Source of the DNA: Deltaproteobacteria bacterium SM23_61
Lineage (GTDB): Bacteria; Desulfobacterota; SM23-61
NCBI GenBank assembly: GCA_001304105.1
Contig: LJUR01000019.1
Span: 1 to 45,348 of the forward strand
DNA: 45,348 bases
Reading direction: 5' to 3'
The position numbers and the translations under genes are program-made. Shown here one piece after another: positions 17,085 to 25,007 of this stretch. The stretch's first letter is position 1, and every line of letters begins with the position of its first letter. Under the pieces are notes generated by a model, which was not told the DNA's origin, searched no databases, and saw nothing but the letters and a program-made list of their open reading frames with translations.

Positions 17085-17178
17085 AGGGTGCGGGGTGCAG
17101 GGTGCAGGGTGCAGGGCGCAGGGGGCAGGGGAGAGGGGCAGGGTGAAGGGTGTCGGGTGTAGGGTGTGGGGCGTAGGG
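17085..17178. repeat. Heptad-period G-rich array (gggtgca / gggtgta)
   Basis: About thirteen degenerate 7-mers starting 3 bp after the SDR stop codon: gggtgcg, gggtgca, gggtgca, gggcgca, gggggca, later gggtgtc, gggtgta. Confidence 0.8.
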
Positions 17179-17211
17179 AAGACCAAGGAAGAACTTTTTA
17201 GCCCGGGCTTT

Positions 17212-17236
17212 GCGGGGTGATTCATGAGCCGCCCCT
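17212..17236. repeat. Degenerate copy of the gggcgattcatgaatcgccc palindrome
   Basis: GCGGGGTGATTCATGAGCCG followed by CCCC matches the perfect palindrome at 6531-6556 with a few changes. The remainder of the gap to 17500 shows nothing recognisable. Confidence 0.5.
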
Positions 17237-17506
17237 ACTTTTTGTCGCCAATCAATCCTAATCGGGAGGCGCAGAAGAGGTAGAAGACGACCCATCTTTT
17301 ATGGGGTCCCCATGCTTCCATCATTTTCCGCAATTCTTTCCCCGTGACTCCATGGAAACCTCAAATTTCATTTTTCCATCTGTTTTTCCTTGAATCTTTC
17401 CAGACTCATCATGGGGTACTTTGCTGCCGGGGGCAAGGAAGGAGGAAAATCCGCATCCGGGGGATTTTTCCACCCGGAAAACGCGCCGAAAAATGGGAAA
17501 AAAATC

Positions 17507-17535
17507 TTGTTAAATATAAATTTTTTCGCTATGGT
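17507..17535 (+). promoter_or_regulatory. Candidate sigma-70 promoter for the carboxyltransferase gene
   Basis: TTGTTA, 17 bp of AT-rich spacer, TATGGT, 40 bp upstream of ATG 17575 and its GGGAGGAG ribosome site. Spacing and position are good. Confidence 0.45.
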
Positions 17536-17574
17536 GAACATGATTTGAAAAAAGAACAGCGGGAGGAGTCTCAG

Positions 17575-19308
17575 ATGAAACCCTATTTCGAGAAAATGCC
17601 CAGTTTCGGCAAACCTTTAACAGAAAGGCAAATGAAGAGTTCGGAGGAGAACCTCAAAAAGATTCGCGAGGTGGAACAGGAGATCGCCGAAGCCGTGAAG
17701 AAGGTGAAAGCGGCCGGCCTCCCCACGGAGCAGATCAATAAACGGGGGGAGATGACCGTTTACCAGAGGCTAGAATATTTGCTGGACCCCGGCACCTGGT
17801 GCCCCCTGCACACCCTCTACGACCCGGAGGATGAGGAGTCCGGCACCACCGGGGTGGTGGACGGGCTGGGTAAAATCGGCGGGAAATGGGCAGTGATCAT
17901 CGGCTTTGACAACAAGGTAATGGCCGGCGCGTGGATCGCCGGGCAGGCGGACAATGTCCTGCGGGTGACGGACATGGCCAAGAACCTCCACCTCCCCCTG
18001 GTCTGGCTGGTGAACTGCAGCGGGGTGAAGCTGCCGGAGCAGGAGAAAGTCTACGCCGACCGGAGAGGAAGCGGGACCACCTTTTTCCGTCATGCCGAAT
18101 TGGAAAAACTGGGGATCCCCGTGCTGGCCGGGATCTACGGGACCAACCCCGCGGGAGGGGGTTACCAGGGAATCAGCCCGACCATCCTCCTGGCCCACAA
18201 GAACTGCAACATCGCCGTGGGCGGCGGGGGGATCGTGAGCGGCATGAGCCCCAAGGGTTTCTTCGACGAGGAAGGGGCGGAAATCGTGATCGAAGCCACC
18301 CGGAAGTTCAAAGCGGTTCCTCCCGGGCGGGTGGAAATTCATTATGACTCCACGGGATTCTTCAAGGCCGTCTTTGAGAAAGAAGAGGGCGTGCTGGACG
18401 GGTTGAAGGAGTACATGCGTTATCTTCCGGCCTACGACCCCAAGTTTTTCCGGGTGGCCGAGCCCAAGGAGCCGAAGTTTTCCCCCGAGGAGGTCAACCG
18501 CCTGGTCCCCTTCAACCAGAAGATGGCCTACAATTTCGAGGAGGTTCTGGCGAGGCTGACTGACGGGAGCGAGCACATGGAGTTTCGGCCTACCTACGGC
18601 CCGGAGGTTTACGCCGGCCTGGCAAAGGTGGACGGGTTCCTGGTCGGCATCATGGGCAACAAGCAGGGGATCCTGCCCAAAGGATACCCGGAGTACGCCG
18701 ACTATCCGGGCGTCGGCGGAAAATTCTACCGCCAGGGGCTCATCAAGTTTAACGAGTTCGTCACCCAATGCTCGAGAGACCGGGTACCCATCATCTGGTT
18801 CCAGGACACCACCGGAATCGATGTGGGCGACATCGCCGAGAAGGCGGAGCTGCTGGGGTTGGGGCAATCCCTGATCTACTCCATCGAGCAGTCCAACCTT
18901 CCCATGATGTGCATAATCCTCAGAAAAGGAACCGCCGCGGCCCATTACATCATGGGAGGCCCCCAGGCGAACAACAACAATATTTTCACCCTGGGAACAC
19001 CGACCAGCGAGATTTATGTGATGCACGGGGAGACGGCTGCGGTGGCGTCCTTTGCCCGGAGACTGGTGAAGGAGAAGGATTCGAACCGGCCGCTGAAACC
19101 GGTGATCGACAAGATGAACGTCTTGGCGCAGGACTATTACAACAAGTCCCGTCCCATCTATTGCGCCAAGACCGGGTTTGTGGATGAAGTGGTTACCCTG
19201 CCGGAGATGCGGAATTACATGGTGGCCTTTGCCGGCGCCGCCTACCAGAACCCCCGGTCCATCTGTCCCCACCATCACCTCATGCTTCCCCGGCTGATCA
19301 AAGGATGA
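17575..19308 (+). CDS. gcdA: Glutaconyl-CoA decarboxylase alpha-like carboxyltransferase
   Basis: 577 residues from ATG 17575, which has GGGAGGAG upstream; the track's 77-residue lead is not supported. The length matches GcdA (about 587). Features are an N-terminal helical segment, the acyl-CoA carboxyltransferase domain 1 (TTGVVDGLGKIGGKWAVI, NPAGGGYQ, VGGGGIVSGM) and domain 2 (FLVGIMGNKQGILPKGYP, WFQDTTGIDVGD, YIMGGPQANNNN). GcdA transfers the carboxyl of glutaconyl-CoA to biotin, coupling to a sodium pump made of GcdB, GcdC and GcdD. Those partners are not in the window, so they must be elsewhere or the protein serves another carboxylase. A strong terminator follows directly. Glutaconyl-CoA decarboxylation is a step of anaerobic aromatic and glutamate breakdown. 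Confidence 0.88.
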   Translation: MKPYFEKMPSFGKPLTERQMKSSEENLKKIREVEQEIAEAVKKVKAAGLPTEQINKRGEMTVYQRLEYLLDPGTWCPLHTLYDPEDEESGTTGVVDGLGKIGGKWAVIIGFDNKVMAGAWIAGQADNVLRVTDMAKNLHLPLVWLVNCSGVKLPEQEKVYADRRGSGTTFFRHAELEKLGIPVLAGIYGTNPAGGGYQGISPTILLAHKNCNIAVGGGGIVSGMSPKGFFDEEGAEIVIEATRKFKAVPPGRVEIHYDSTGFFKAVFEKEEGVLDGLKEYMRYLPAYDPKFFRVAEPKEPKFSPEEVNRLVPFNQKMAYNFEEVLARLTDGSEHMEFRPTYGPEVYAGLAKVDGFLVGIMGNKQGILPKGYPEYADYPGVGGKFYRQGLIKFNEFVTQCSRDRVPIIWFQDTTGIDVGDIAEKAELLGLGQSLIYSIEQSNLPMMCIILRKGTAAAHYIMGGPQANNNNIFTLGTPTSEIYVMHGETAAVASFARRLVKEKDSNRPLKPVIDKMNVLAQDYYNKSRPIYCAKTGFVDEVVTLPEMRNYMVAFAGAAYQNPRSICPHHHLMLPRLIKG

Positions 19309-19310
19309 AA

Positions 19311-19340
19311 AAAAGGCCCGCTTCCAGCGGGCCTCTTTTT
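19311..19340 (+). terminator. Intrinsic terminator after the carboxyltransferase
   Basis: GGCCCGC, TTCCA loop, GCGGGCC, then TCTTTTT, starting 2 bp after the stop codon. A textbook Rho-independent terminator; the A-run before it makes it partly bidirectional. Confidence 0.88.
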
Positions 19341-19529
19341 CCAGTTGTTGGGTGTCCCGGAAATCGGGTGACCCAGATGGACCCTACATTGGAACCTCCT
19401 TTTGGTATTGACAACTTCCGACGGGCGGGGATAAATAGGAATAGGTCAAAAGGCCGAGGGAAGAACAGAAAATCATTACTGCGTCTCTTTTTGATAAGGG
19501 AAAAGAGAAAGCGGCGGGAGAATGGCCGA

Positions 19530-20351
19530 ATGGACAAAATGATCATCACCGTGGGAGTCACCGGGTCGCGGATCAGCCGCCAGCTGACACCCCATATCCC
19601 CATCCTTCCCCAGGAGATCGCCCAATCGGGAATCGAGGCGGTGAAGGCCGGGGCGGCGATCCTGCACATCCACGTGCGCGACCCCCAGACCGGCCTGGGG
19701 ACGCAGGATTATGCGATCTTCAAAGAAGTGGTGGACCGGATCCGCAGCGAGGTGGATTGCGCTCTGTGCCTCACCACCAGCGGGATTCCCGGCCGGAACC
19801 TTCCCATTGAAGCGAGATTGACCCCCCTGGCGTTGAAGCCCGAACTGGTTTCTTACGACGCAGGATCCATCAACATGGGGGAGAACGTTTTCCTGAACCC
19901 GCCGGAGTTCCTGGAAGCCCTGGCCAGGGGATGCCTGGAAAAAGGGGTCAAGCCGGAGCTGGAGATTTTCGAGGTGGGAATGGTGTATACCTGCCTCAAG
20001 TATTTTGCGAAAGGCCTCCTCCGGGCGCCCCTGCATTTTCAATTTGTCCTGGGCACCCCGGCGGGCATGCCGGCCACGCCCAAATCCCTCCTCTATCTCT
20101 CGGAGATCATCCCCGCGGGTTCCACCTGGTCGGTCATCGGGATCGGCCCGGGCCAGCTGCCCCTGGCGGTCATGGGAATGGCCATGGGAGGGCACGTCAG
20201 GGTCGGTCTGGAAGACAACATCTACTACTCCAAGGGAAGACTGGCCAAAAGCAATGCCGAACTGGTGGAAAGGGTGGTAAAGATCGCCCGGGAATACGGC
20301 CGGGAGATCGCGACCCCCCAGGAAGCCCGGAAGATACTGAGCCTGACCTGA
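19530..20351 (+). CDS. Beta-keto acid cleavage enzyme (BKACE, DUF849)
   Basis: 273 residues from ATG 19530, typical for BKACE; the track's long N-terminal extension includes the upstream terminator. Signatures are MIITVGVTGSR at the start, AAILHIHVRDPQTG with the two zinc-binding His, SYDAGSINMG, and the C-terminal GGHVRVGLEDNIYY with the conserved Arg-x-Gly-x-Glu-Asp. The enzymes use acetyl-CoA to cleave a beta-keto acid into acetoacetate and a new acyl-CoA; the best known member is Kce of lysine fermentation. The side-chain substrate here is unknown. It has no close operon partner: a terminator lies upstream and a heptad array downstream. Confidence 0.9.
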   Translation: MDKMIITVGVTGSRISRQLTPHIPILPQEIAQSGIEAVKAGAAILHIHVRDPQTGLGTQDYAIFKEVVDRIRSEVDCALCLTTSGIPGRNLPIEARLTPLALKPELVSYDAGSINMGENVFLNPPEFLEALARGCLEKGVKPELEIFEVGMVYTCLKYFAKGLLRAPLHFQFVLGTPAGMPATPKSLLYLSEIIPAGSTWSVIGIGPGQLPLAVMGMAMGGHVRVGLEDNIYYSKGRLAKSNAELVERVVKIAREYGREIATPQEARKILSLT

Positions 20352-20356
20352 AAAAT

Positions 20357-20473
20357 GTTTCCCGTTCCCGGTTCCCTGTTGCCCGTCGAAGAATCAGGAT
20401 CCTCAACCGGCAACTGGAAACGGGAAACCGGCAACCTTTTCCATCCGGCATTCCGCATTCGCAGTTCCGCAAG
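20357..20473. repeat. Three heptad-period arrays, first two facing
   Basis: gtttccc, gttcccg, gttccct, gttgccc; then ggcaact, ggaaacg, ggaaacc, ggcaacc, partly complementary to the first; then ggcattc and gcattcg types like those at 6666. Confidence 0.8.
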
Positions 20474-20578
20474 GTTGACAACCCCTCCGAAAGTATGGGA
20501 AACTAGAAGCCCCTTTCGTCCCTATCCAGCAAAGAGAAAACTCGGTCTCCGGGTACAGATCAGGGAGAGGAAACACCG

Positions 20579-22870
20579 ATGAGGATCACCTTCCGCATTA
20601 TCCTTTCCATTTTCATCGTGATCGGCGTCATCGTCGTTCTCTTCACGGTCCTGCAGGTCGAGCAGGAAAAGAAGCGGATGACCAAGGACCTGGAGCGCCG
20701 GGCATCCGTCCTGGGGGAGAGTCTGAAAGAAAGCGTTGAGCCCCTGGTCGCCAAAGGCCTGGCCCAGCGACTGCAGACGATCGTCGCGAAATTCGGGAAC
20801 CGGGAAAATCTGGCCGGAGTGGCGGTGTACGACGCTGGGGACAAGCTCGTGGCCTCCACCGCCCCGCTGACCCCTCATCTGAAAACCCCGTTGCCCCTGG
20901 TCGGAAGGGTTCTGAGCGCGGGCCAGGAAGAGGGGACCTTTTTCTTCATGGGCGGAAAAGAGGTGTACCTCCACGCCCTTCCCCTCCACCGCGAGAAAAA
21001 CGTGTCCGGGGCACTGGTAATTTTCTATGAGACGAAACAGATCAGAGAGAGCGTCGCCCGCATCTGGGAGAATAATTTCATGCGCTGGCTGGTGAGCGCG
21101 CTCTTCATCTCGCTCACTACCCTCCTGGTGATCCGCTGGAGCATGGTCCACCCCATCGCCCGCATGGCGGACTGGATGAAAAGCCTGCGGACCGAAAAGG
21201 AAGACGCCCCGCTCCCCCCTCCTCCCGGCAGAGTCTTCGAACCCCTGGCCCGGGAGGCGACGCGGATGGTCCGCAGCATCTCGGAAGCACGATCCGCCGC
21301 CGAACAGGAAGCCCGGCTGCGGCGCAATGGCGAAACCTTCTGGACCCCCGTGCGGCTGCGGGAGCACGTGCGGAATCTTCTGCGGGGAAGGCCCCTCTTC
21401 GTGGTTTCCAACCGGGAGCCCTACGTGCATGAGAGGCAGGGGAAGAAGATTGAGTACGTCGTCCCCGCCAGCGGTCTGGTGACGGCCCTGGAGCCGATCC
21501 TGCAGGCCTGCGGGGGAACTTGGGTAGCCCATGGGAGCGGGGATGCGGACCGGGAAGTCGTCGATGAGCAGAACCAGGTGCGGGTTCCCCCCGAAGACCC
21601 TCAATACACCCTGAAAAGGGTCTGGCTGACCAAGGAAGAGGAGGAGGGGTATTATTACGGATTCGCCAACGAGCCGCTCTGCCACATCGCCCACACCCGT
21701 CCCACTTTCCGGGCGGAGGACTGGAGCCACTATGAGGCGGTAAACTGGAAATTTGCCCTGGCCACCCTGGAGGAGCTGGAAAACAGCCAGGATCCCTGGA
21801 TCCTGGTCCAGGATTATCATTTCGCCCTTCTCCCGCGGATGATCAAAGGAAAAAGACCCGACGCCCGGGTGGCCCTTTTCTGGCACATCCCCTGGCCCAA
21901 CCCTGAGTCCTTCGGGATCTGTCCCTGGCAGAGGGAGATCGTCCACGGCATGCTGGGAGCCGACCTCATCGGTTTCCACGTTCAGTTTCACTGCAACAAT
22001 TTTCTGGAGACGGTGGACCGGGCCCTGGAATCGAGGATCGACTGGGAGAATTTTACCGTGGAAAGGGAAAACCACCTGACCCAGGTGAAACCTTTTCCCA
22101 TCAGCATTGCTTCCCCCGCACCCGCTGCTTTGTCCAACCCCGTCAATGGAAGCCTGAAGAAAAACCTTCTGCGGGAAGTGGGCGTTCAGGGAGAATACCT
22201 CGGGGTGGGGGTTGACCGGGTGGATTACACCAAAGGCCTGCGGGAGCGATTTCTGGCCATCGAGCGGTTCCTGGAAAAATATCCCTCCTACCAGGGGGAA
22301 TTTACCTTTGTGGAACTGGGAGCCCCCAGCCGGACCCACATCAAGGAGTACCGGGATCTAGTGGCCCGGTTGGAGACGGAGGCTGAAAGGATCAACTGGC
22401 GCTTCCAGACCAAAGAGTGGAAGCCCATCGTATTCCTCAAAAGGCACCACAGCCACAAAGAGATCGCTCCTTTCTATGAGGCCGCCGATCTCTGTCTGGT
22501 CACCTCGCTCCACGACGGAATGAACCTGGTGGCCAAGGAATTCATCGGCGCAAAAGGGGATGAATCCGGGGTCCTCATCCTGAGCCAGTTCACCGGGGCC
22601 TCCCGGGAGCTGAAGGATGCCCTCATCGTGAACCCCTACGACACGGAGCAAATGGCCGAGGCCATCCGCAGGGCCCTGGAGATGGACCCCGAGGAGAGAA
22701 GGGCACGGATGGAAAGGATGCGGGAAGCGGTGAACGAAAGGAACATCTACCGCTGGGCCGGGGATTTGCTTTCCAGCCTGAGCCGGATCCGCCTTTCTTC
22801 GGTCCCCCCCATGGGGGTCAACACCCGACATAATTTATCAAAGCCAAATAATCTCCCAGGTGGCGGGTGA
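20579..22870 (+). CDS. Membrane-anchored trehalose-6-phosphate synthase-like GT20 with N-terminal sensor-like region
   Basis: 763 residues, much longer than OtsA (~470). Residues ~4-25 form a membrane segment, ~26-165 an extracytoplasmic sensor-like region, ~168-188 a second membrane segment, and ~189-245 a HAMP-like linker with a conserved Pro (MVHPIARM). A GT20 domain follows from ~272: PLFVVSNREPY, VQDYHFALLPRM, ALFWHIPWPNPE, DLIGFHVQFH, GVDRVDYTKGLRERF, SLHDGMNLVAKEF. These are the UDP-glucose and glucose-6-phosphate site blocks of trehalose-6-phosphate synthase, so the enzyme looks active. No phosphatase (OtsB) domain or gene is seen. The last 18 codons overlap the 3' end of the opposing TreT-like gene. 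The fusion suggests synthesis gated by an external signal, which is inference. Confidence 0.87.
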   Translation: MRITFRIILSIFIVIGVIVVLFTVLQVEQEKKRMTKDLERRASVLGESLKESVEPLVAKGLAQRLQTIVAKFGNRENLAGVAVYDAGDKLVASTAPLTPHLKTPLPLVGRVLSAGQEEGTFFFMGGKEVYLHALPLHREKNVSGALVIFYETKQIRESVARIWENNFMRWLVSALFISLTTLLVIRWSMVHPIARMADWMKSLRTEKEDAPLPPPPGRVFEPLAREATRMVRSISEARSAAEQEARLRRNGETFWTPVRLREHVRNLLRGRPLFVVSNREPYVHERQGKKIEYVVPASGLVTALEPILQACGGTWVAHGSGDADREVVDEQNQVRVPPEDPQYTLKRVWLTKEEEEGYYYGFANEPLCHIAHTRPTFRAEDWSHYEAVNWKFALATLEELENSQDPWILVQDYHFALLPRMIKGKRPDARVALFWHIPWPNPESFGICPWQREIVHGMLGADLIGFHVQFHCNNFLETVDRALESRIDWENFTVERENHLTQVKPFPISIASPAPAALSNPVNGSLKKNLLREVGVQGEYLGVGVDRVDYTKGLRERFLAIERFLEKYPSYQGEFTFVELGAPSRTHIKEYRDLVARLETEAERINWRFQTKEWKPIVFLKRHHSHKEIAPFYEAADLCLVTSLHDGMNLVAKEFIGAKGDESGVLILSQFTGASRELKDALIVNPYDTEQMAEAIRRALEMDPEERRARMERMREAVNERNIYRWAGDLLSSLSRIRLSSVPPMGVNTRHNLSKPNNLPGGG

Positions 22871-24014
22871 TCAGGAAGTTCCGGCGGACGAACTCCCGGG
22901 CATCCTGGCCCATCTTGTTCATCACTTCGGGATTATCCAGCAGGTGGTGAATCCGGAAGGCCGCCCCTTCCACGGAATTCACCGTGAATCCCGTAACCCC
23001 GTAAACCAGTTGAACGGTAATCCCCCCGGTAAAACCTCCGATCACCGGTTTTCCCTTCCACATGGCCTCGGCCACGGTCAGACCGAAACCTTCCCGCAGG
23101 GACTTCTGCAGGACGATGGCGGCGGCTCTCTGCAGGGCGTTAATTTCCAGGTAGGCATCGGGGGGAAGGAGAAGAATTTGGATGTCGGGGTCATCCTGGG
23201 CCGCCTCCCGGACTTCCTCCAGAACGGTTTCTCCCTCGGGATCGTCGGTAGCTCCCCCTCCGGCCAAAACCAGCCGCAGATCATGATGTTTTTTGACCAG
23301 CCGGTAGGCCTGGATCACTCCCAGGGGATCCTTGAACCGGTCAAACCGTGAGACTTGCAGAAGGATGGGTTTGTCCGTGGAAACCTCCAACCGCCGGAGA
23401 ATTTCCTGCTGCTCCTCGGGGGTGAGGTCCCGGTTTTTGTCGCTCAGGGGATCGATCGAGGGGTGGATCAGGAATTGAGGGATGGGGAGGCGCTGGGCGA
23501 ATCGGGGCAGGGAAAAAATGGTCCCGTCGTAGCTCACCACGAACTGGCGGAGGAAATCCCAGACCTTTCTCTGGGGTTGGGAAACATCGATATGGCACCT
23601 CCAGATCCATTTCCCCTTGGGGGGGCGGTATTGAATCAGCGCTGCAGGCTGGGGGTCATGGATGACCACGAAATCGGCGTCCAGAGAAATGTTTTGGGCA
23701 TTTTCCCGGTTCACCTCCAGATAATTTTCGAGCATGGTGGGGGGAATTTTCTGCTCCTGCCCCTGCAGGGCATTATGGAAAGCCTTGGTGGTGGAAAAGA
23801 ATTCCTCATTCCCGCCGATCACTTCCCATTGAGCGTCCAACCCGACACTCTGCAGCAGGGGAACGAGACTCCGCAGGATTTCTGCCACTCCGCCTCCCAA
23901 TTTGGTTGAATTTACGTGGATGATCTTTTTCCCCTGCATTTTTTCCGCCATACGGTAGAGAAAGTCCACGATTCCCTGGGGGGCGATTTCCCGGTAGGCC
24001 TCAAGGCGGATCAT
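22818..24014 (-). CDS. TreT-like trehalose synthase glycosyltransferase (GT4)
   Basis: 398 residues from ATG 24014, which overlaps the upstream stop as ATGA; the track's N-terminal lead reads the upstream gene in another frame. Motifs are HVNSTKLGGGVAEIL (donor-site loop), VVIHDPQPAAL, WRCHIDVSQP, LLQVSRFDRFKDPLG, and EGFGLTVAEAMWKGKP, the E-x7-E block of GT-B retaining enzymes. The combination matches trehalose glycosyltransferring synthase TreT, which joins NDP-glucose and glucose directly. It is translationally coupled to the DUF5752-like gene. Its 3' end overlaps the convergent GT20 gene by 53 bp, so the locus encodes two chemically different routes to trehalose. A related GT4 specificity cannot be excluded. 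Confidence 0.85.
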   Translation of the reverse strand: MIRLEAYREIAPQGIVDFLYRMAEKMQGKKIIHVNSTKLGGGVAEILRSLVPLLQSVGLDAQWEVIGGNEEFFSTTKAFHNALQGQEQKIPPTMLENYLEVNRENAQNISLDADFVVIHDPQPAALIQYRPPKGKWIWRCHIDVSQPQRKVWDFLRQFVVSYDGTIFSLPRFAQRLPIPQFLIHPSIDPLSDKNRDLTPEEQQEILRRLEVSTDKPILLQVSRFDRFKDPLGVIQAYRLVKKHHDLRLVLAGGGATDDPEGETVLEEVREAAQDDPDIQILLLPPDAYLEINALQRAAAIVLQKSLREGFGLTVAEAMWKGKPVIGGFTGGITVQLVYGVTGFTVNSVEGAAFRIHHLLDNPEVMNKMGQDAREFVRRNFLITRHLGDYLALINYVGC

Positions 24015-24688
24015 TTCTGCTCCCCCCCTTCTTTCAGGAATTCGTCGCAGAGCTTCAGGATGCGGCCCCTGATGGATTCCAGGCTGATCCGGTACGGATG
24101 GAGGTTGGAAATTCTCTTCCCCAGCTCGGGGAGACCCAGTTGTTCTTCCACCCATATGGCAAAGTCGCCCTTCGGTTTTCCCAGGCGGAGAATGGCCTCA
24201 AAGGTGTGATAATAAATGACGCTGGCCTCCACCGACCCCAGAACCTTCCGGAATTCCCGGAGGGTATGAGCCTGAAGGCCGGTGGGAGCCGGGATGATGC
24301 GGGACTGCATGAATTGAAAAGGCTCTTCGTAGATGACTCCGGGAATGACCTGCAGCCGGGACAGATGGTCGGCGATGATGGTCACGATTTCCGCCCGCAT
24401 GGATTCCAGATCCCCGAAATCGTAGGGATTGAGGATCCCCAGTTTTTCTCCCAGGACCCGGTCCCGCACCTGGATCGCGGCCCAGGTGGCGAAATCATTG
24501 GGGTAAGGGCCGGCAATATACTTATGGCGAAGCAAGAAGCTATGGGTATGATAATACAGGGAATCGAGGGGGGCTTCTTCGATGGCCTCCAGCAGTTGCC
24601 GTTCATCGCGGGCGCTCCGGCCGAGCATCTCCCGGAGCTCCCAGCAGCCCACAAAAATAAAAGGGTTTGCGGCCCTTCGATTCGCCAT
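24011..24688 (-). CDS. DUF5752-like protein with internal duplication
   Basis: 225 residues from ATG 24688, chosen for AGGAG at 7-bp spacing. Residues ~45-125 and ~145-220 are two copies of the same unit: SLYYHTHSFLL...NDFATWAAIQV...LGILNPYDFGDLESMRAEI, and SVIYYHTFEAIL...GDFAIWVEEQL...ISNLHPYRISLESIRGRI. I recognise this as the DUF5752 type; its biochemical role is not known to me. The ATGA overlap with the TreT-like gene points to a shared job, such as modulating or scaffolding the glycosyltransferase. No signal peptide or membrane segment is evident, so it is probably cytoplasmic. Confidence 0.75.
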   Translation of the reverse strand: MANRRAANPFIFVGCWELREMLGRSARDERQLLEAIEEAPLDSLYYHTHSFLLRHKYIAGPYPNDFATWAAIQVRDRVLGEKLGILNPYDFGDLESMRAEIVTIIADHLSRLQVIPGVIYEEPFQFMQSRIIPAPTGLQAHTLREFRKVLGSVEASVIYYHTFEAILRLGKPKGDFAIWVEEQLGLPELGKRISNLHPYRISLESIRGRILKLCDEFLKEGGEQK

Positions 24689-24880
24689 GACCACGCTCCT
24701 TTCTCCTGGATAAGGTTCCGGTGTTTCATAACCTTTCCTGATGCTATTGTACAATATTTTCCTGCCGGTTTGCCCAGATAAATGTGGACTGGCGGGATGA
24801 GAGGAGGCCTTCTAAATCTGCAATTCGTCCTGCACTACCTTGCCCAGGGCGCGTTCCGCCATTTCAATTCCTAAGAGGCC

Positions 24881-24909
24881 TTGACAAAAAGCGATCCCGT
24901 CTGTAGGAT
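24881..24909 (+). promoter_or_regulatory. Sigma-70 promoter of the liv operon
   Basis: Perfect -35 TTGACA, 17-bp spacer, -10 TAGGAT, about 98 bp upstream of the binding-protein start. This is one of the two best sigma-70 matches in the window. Confidence 0.65.
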
Positions 24910-25007
24910 GATCGTGTTTAAAATCCGGAAAAGAAAGGAAGAATTTGCTGAAAACTCGGCGAGAGATAATGTTTTTTGCAAATCAGCATAAAGGAAAGGA
25001 GAAAACG

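Noticed and set aside
20522-22339. 605-aa minus-strand ORF
   Set aside because: Antisense shadow of the GT20 gene, which has clear catalytic motifs.
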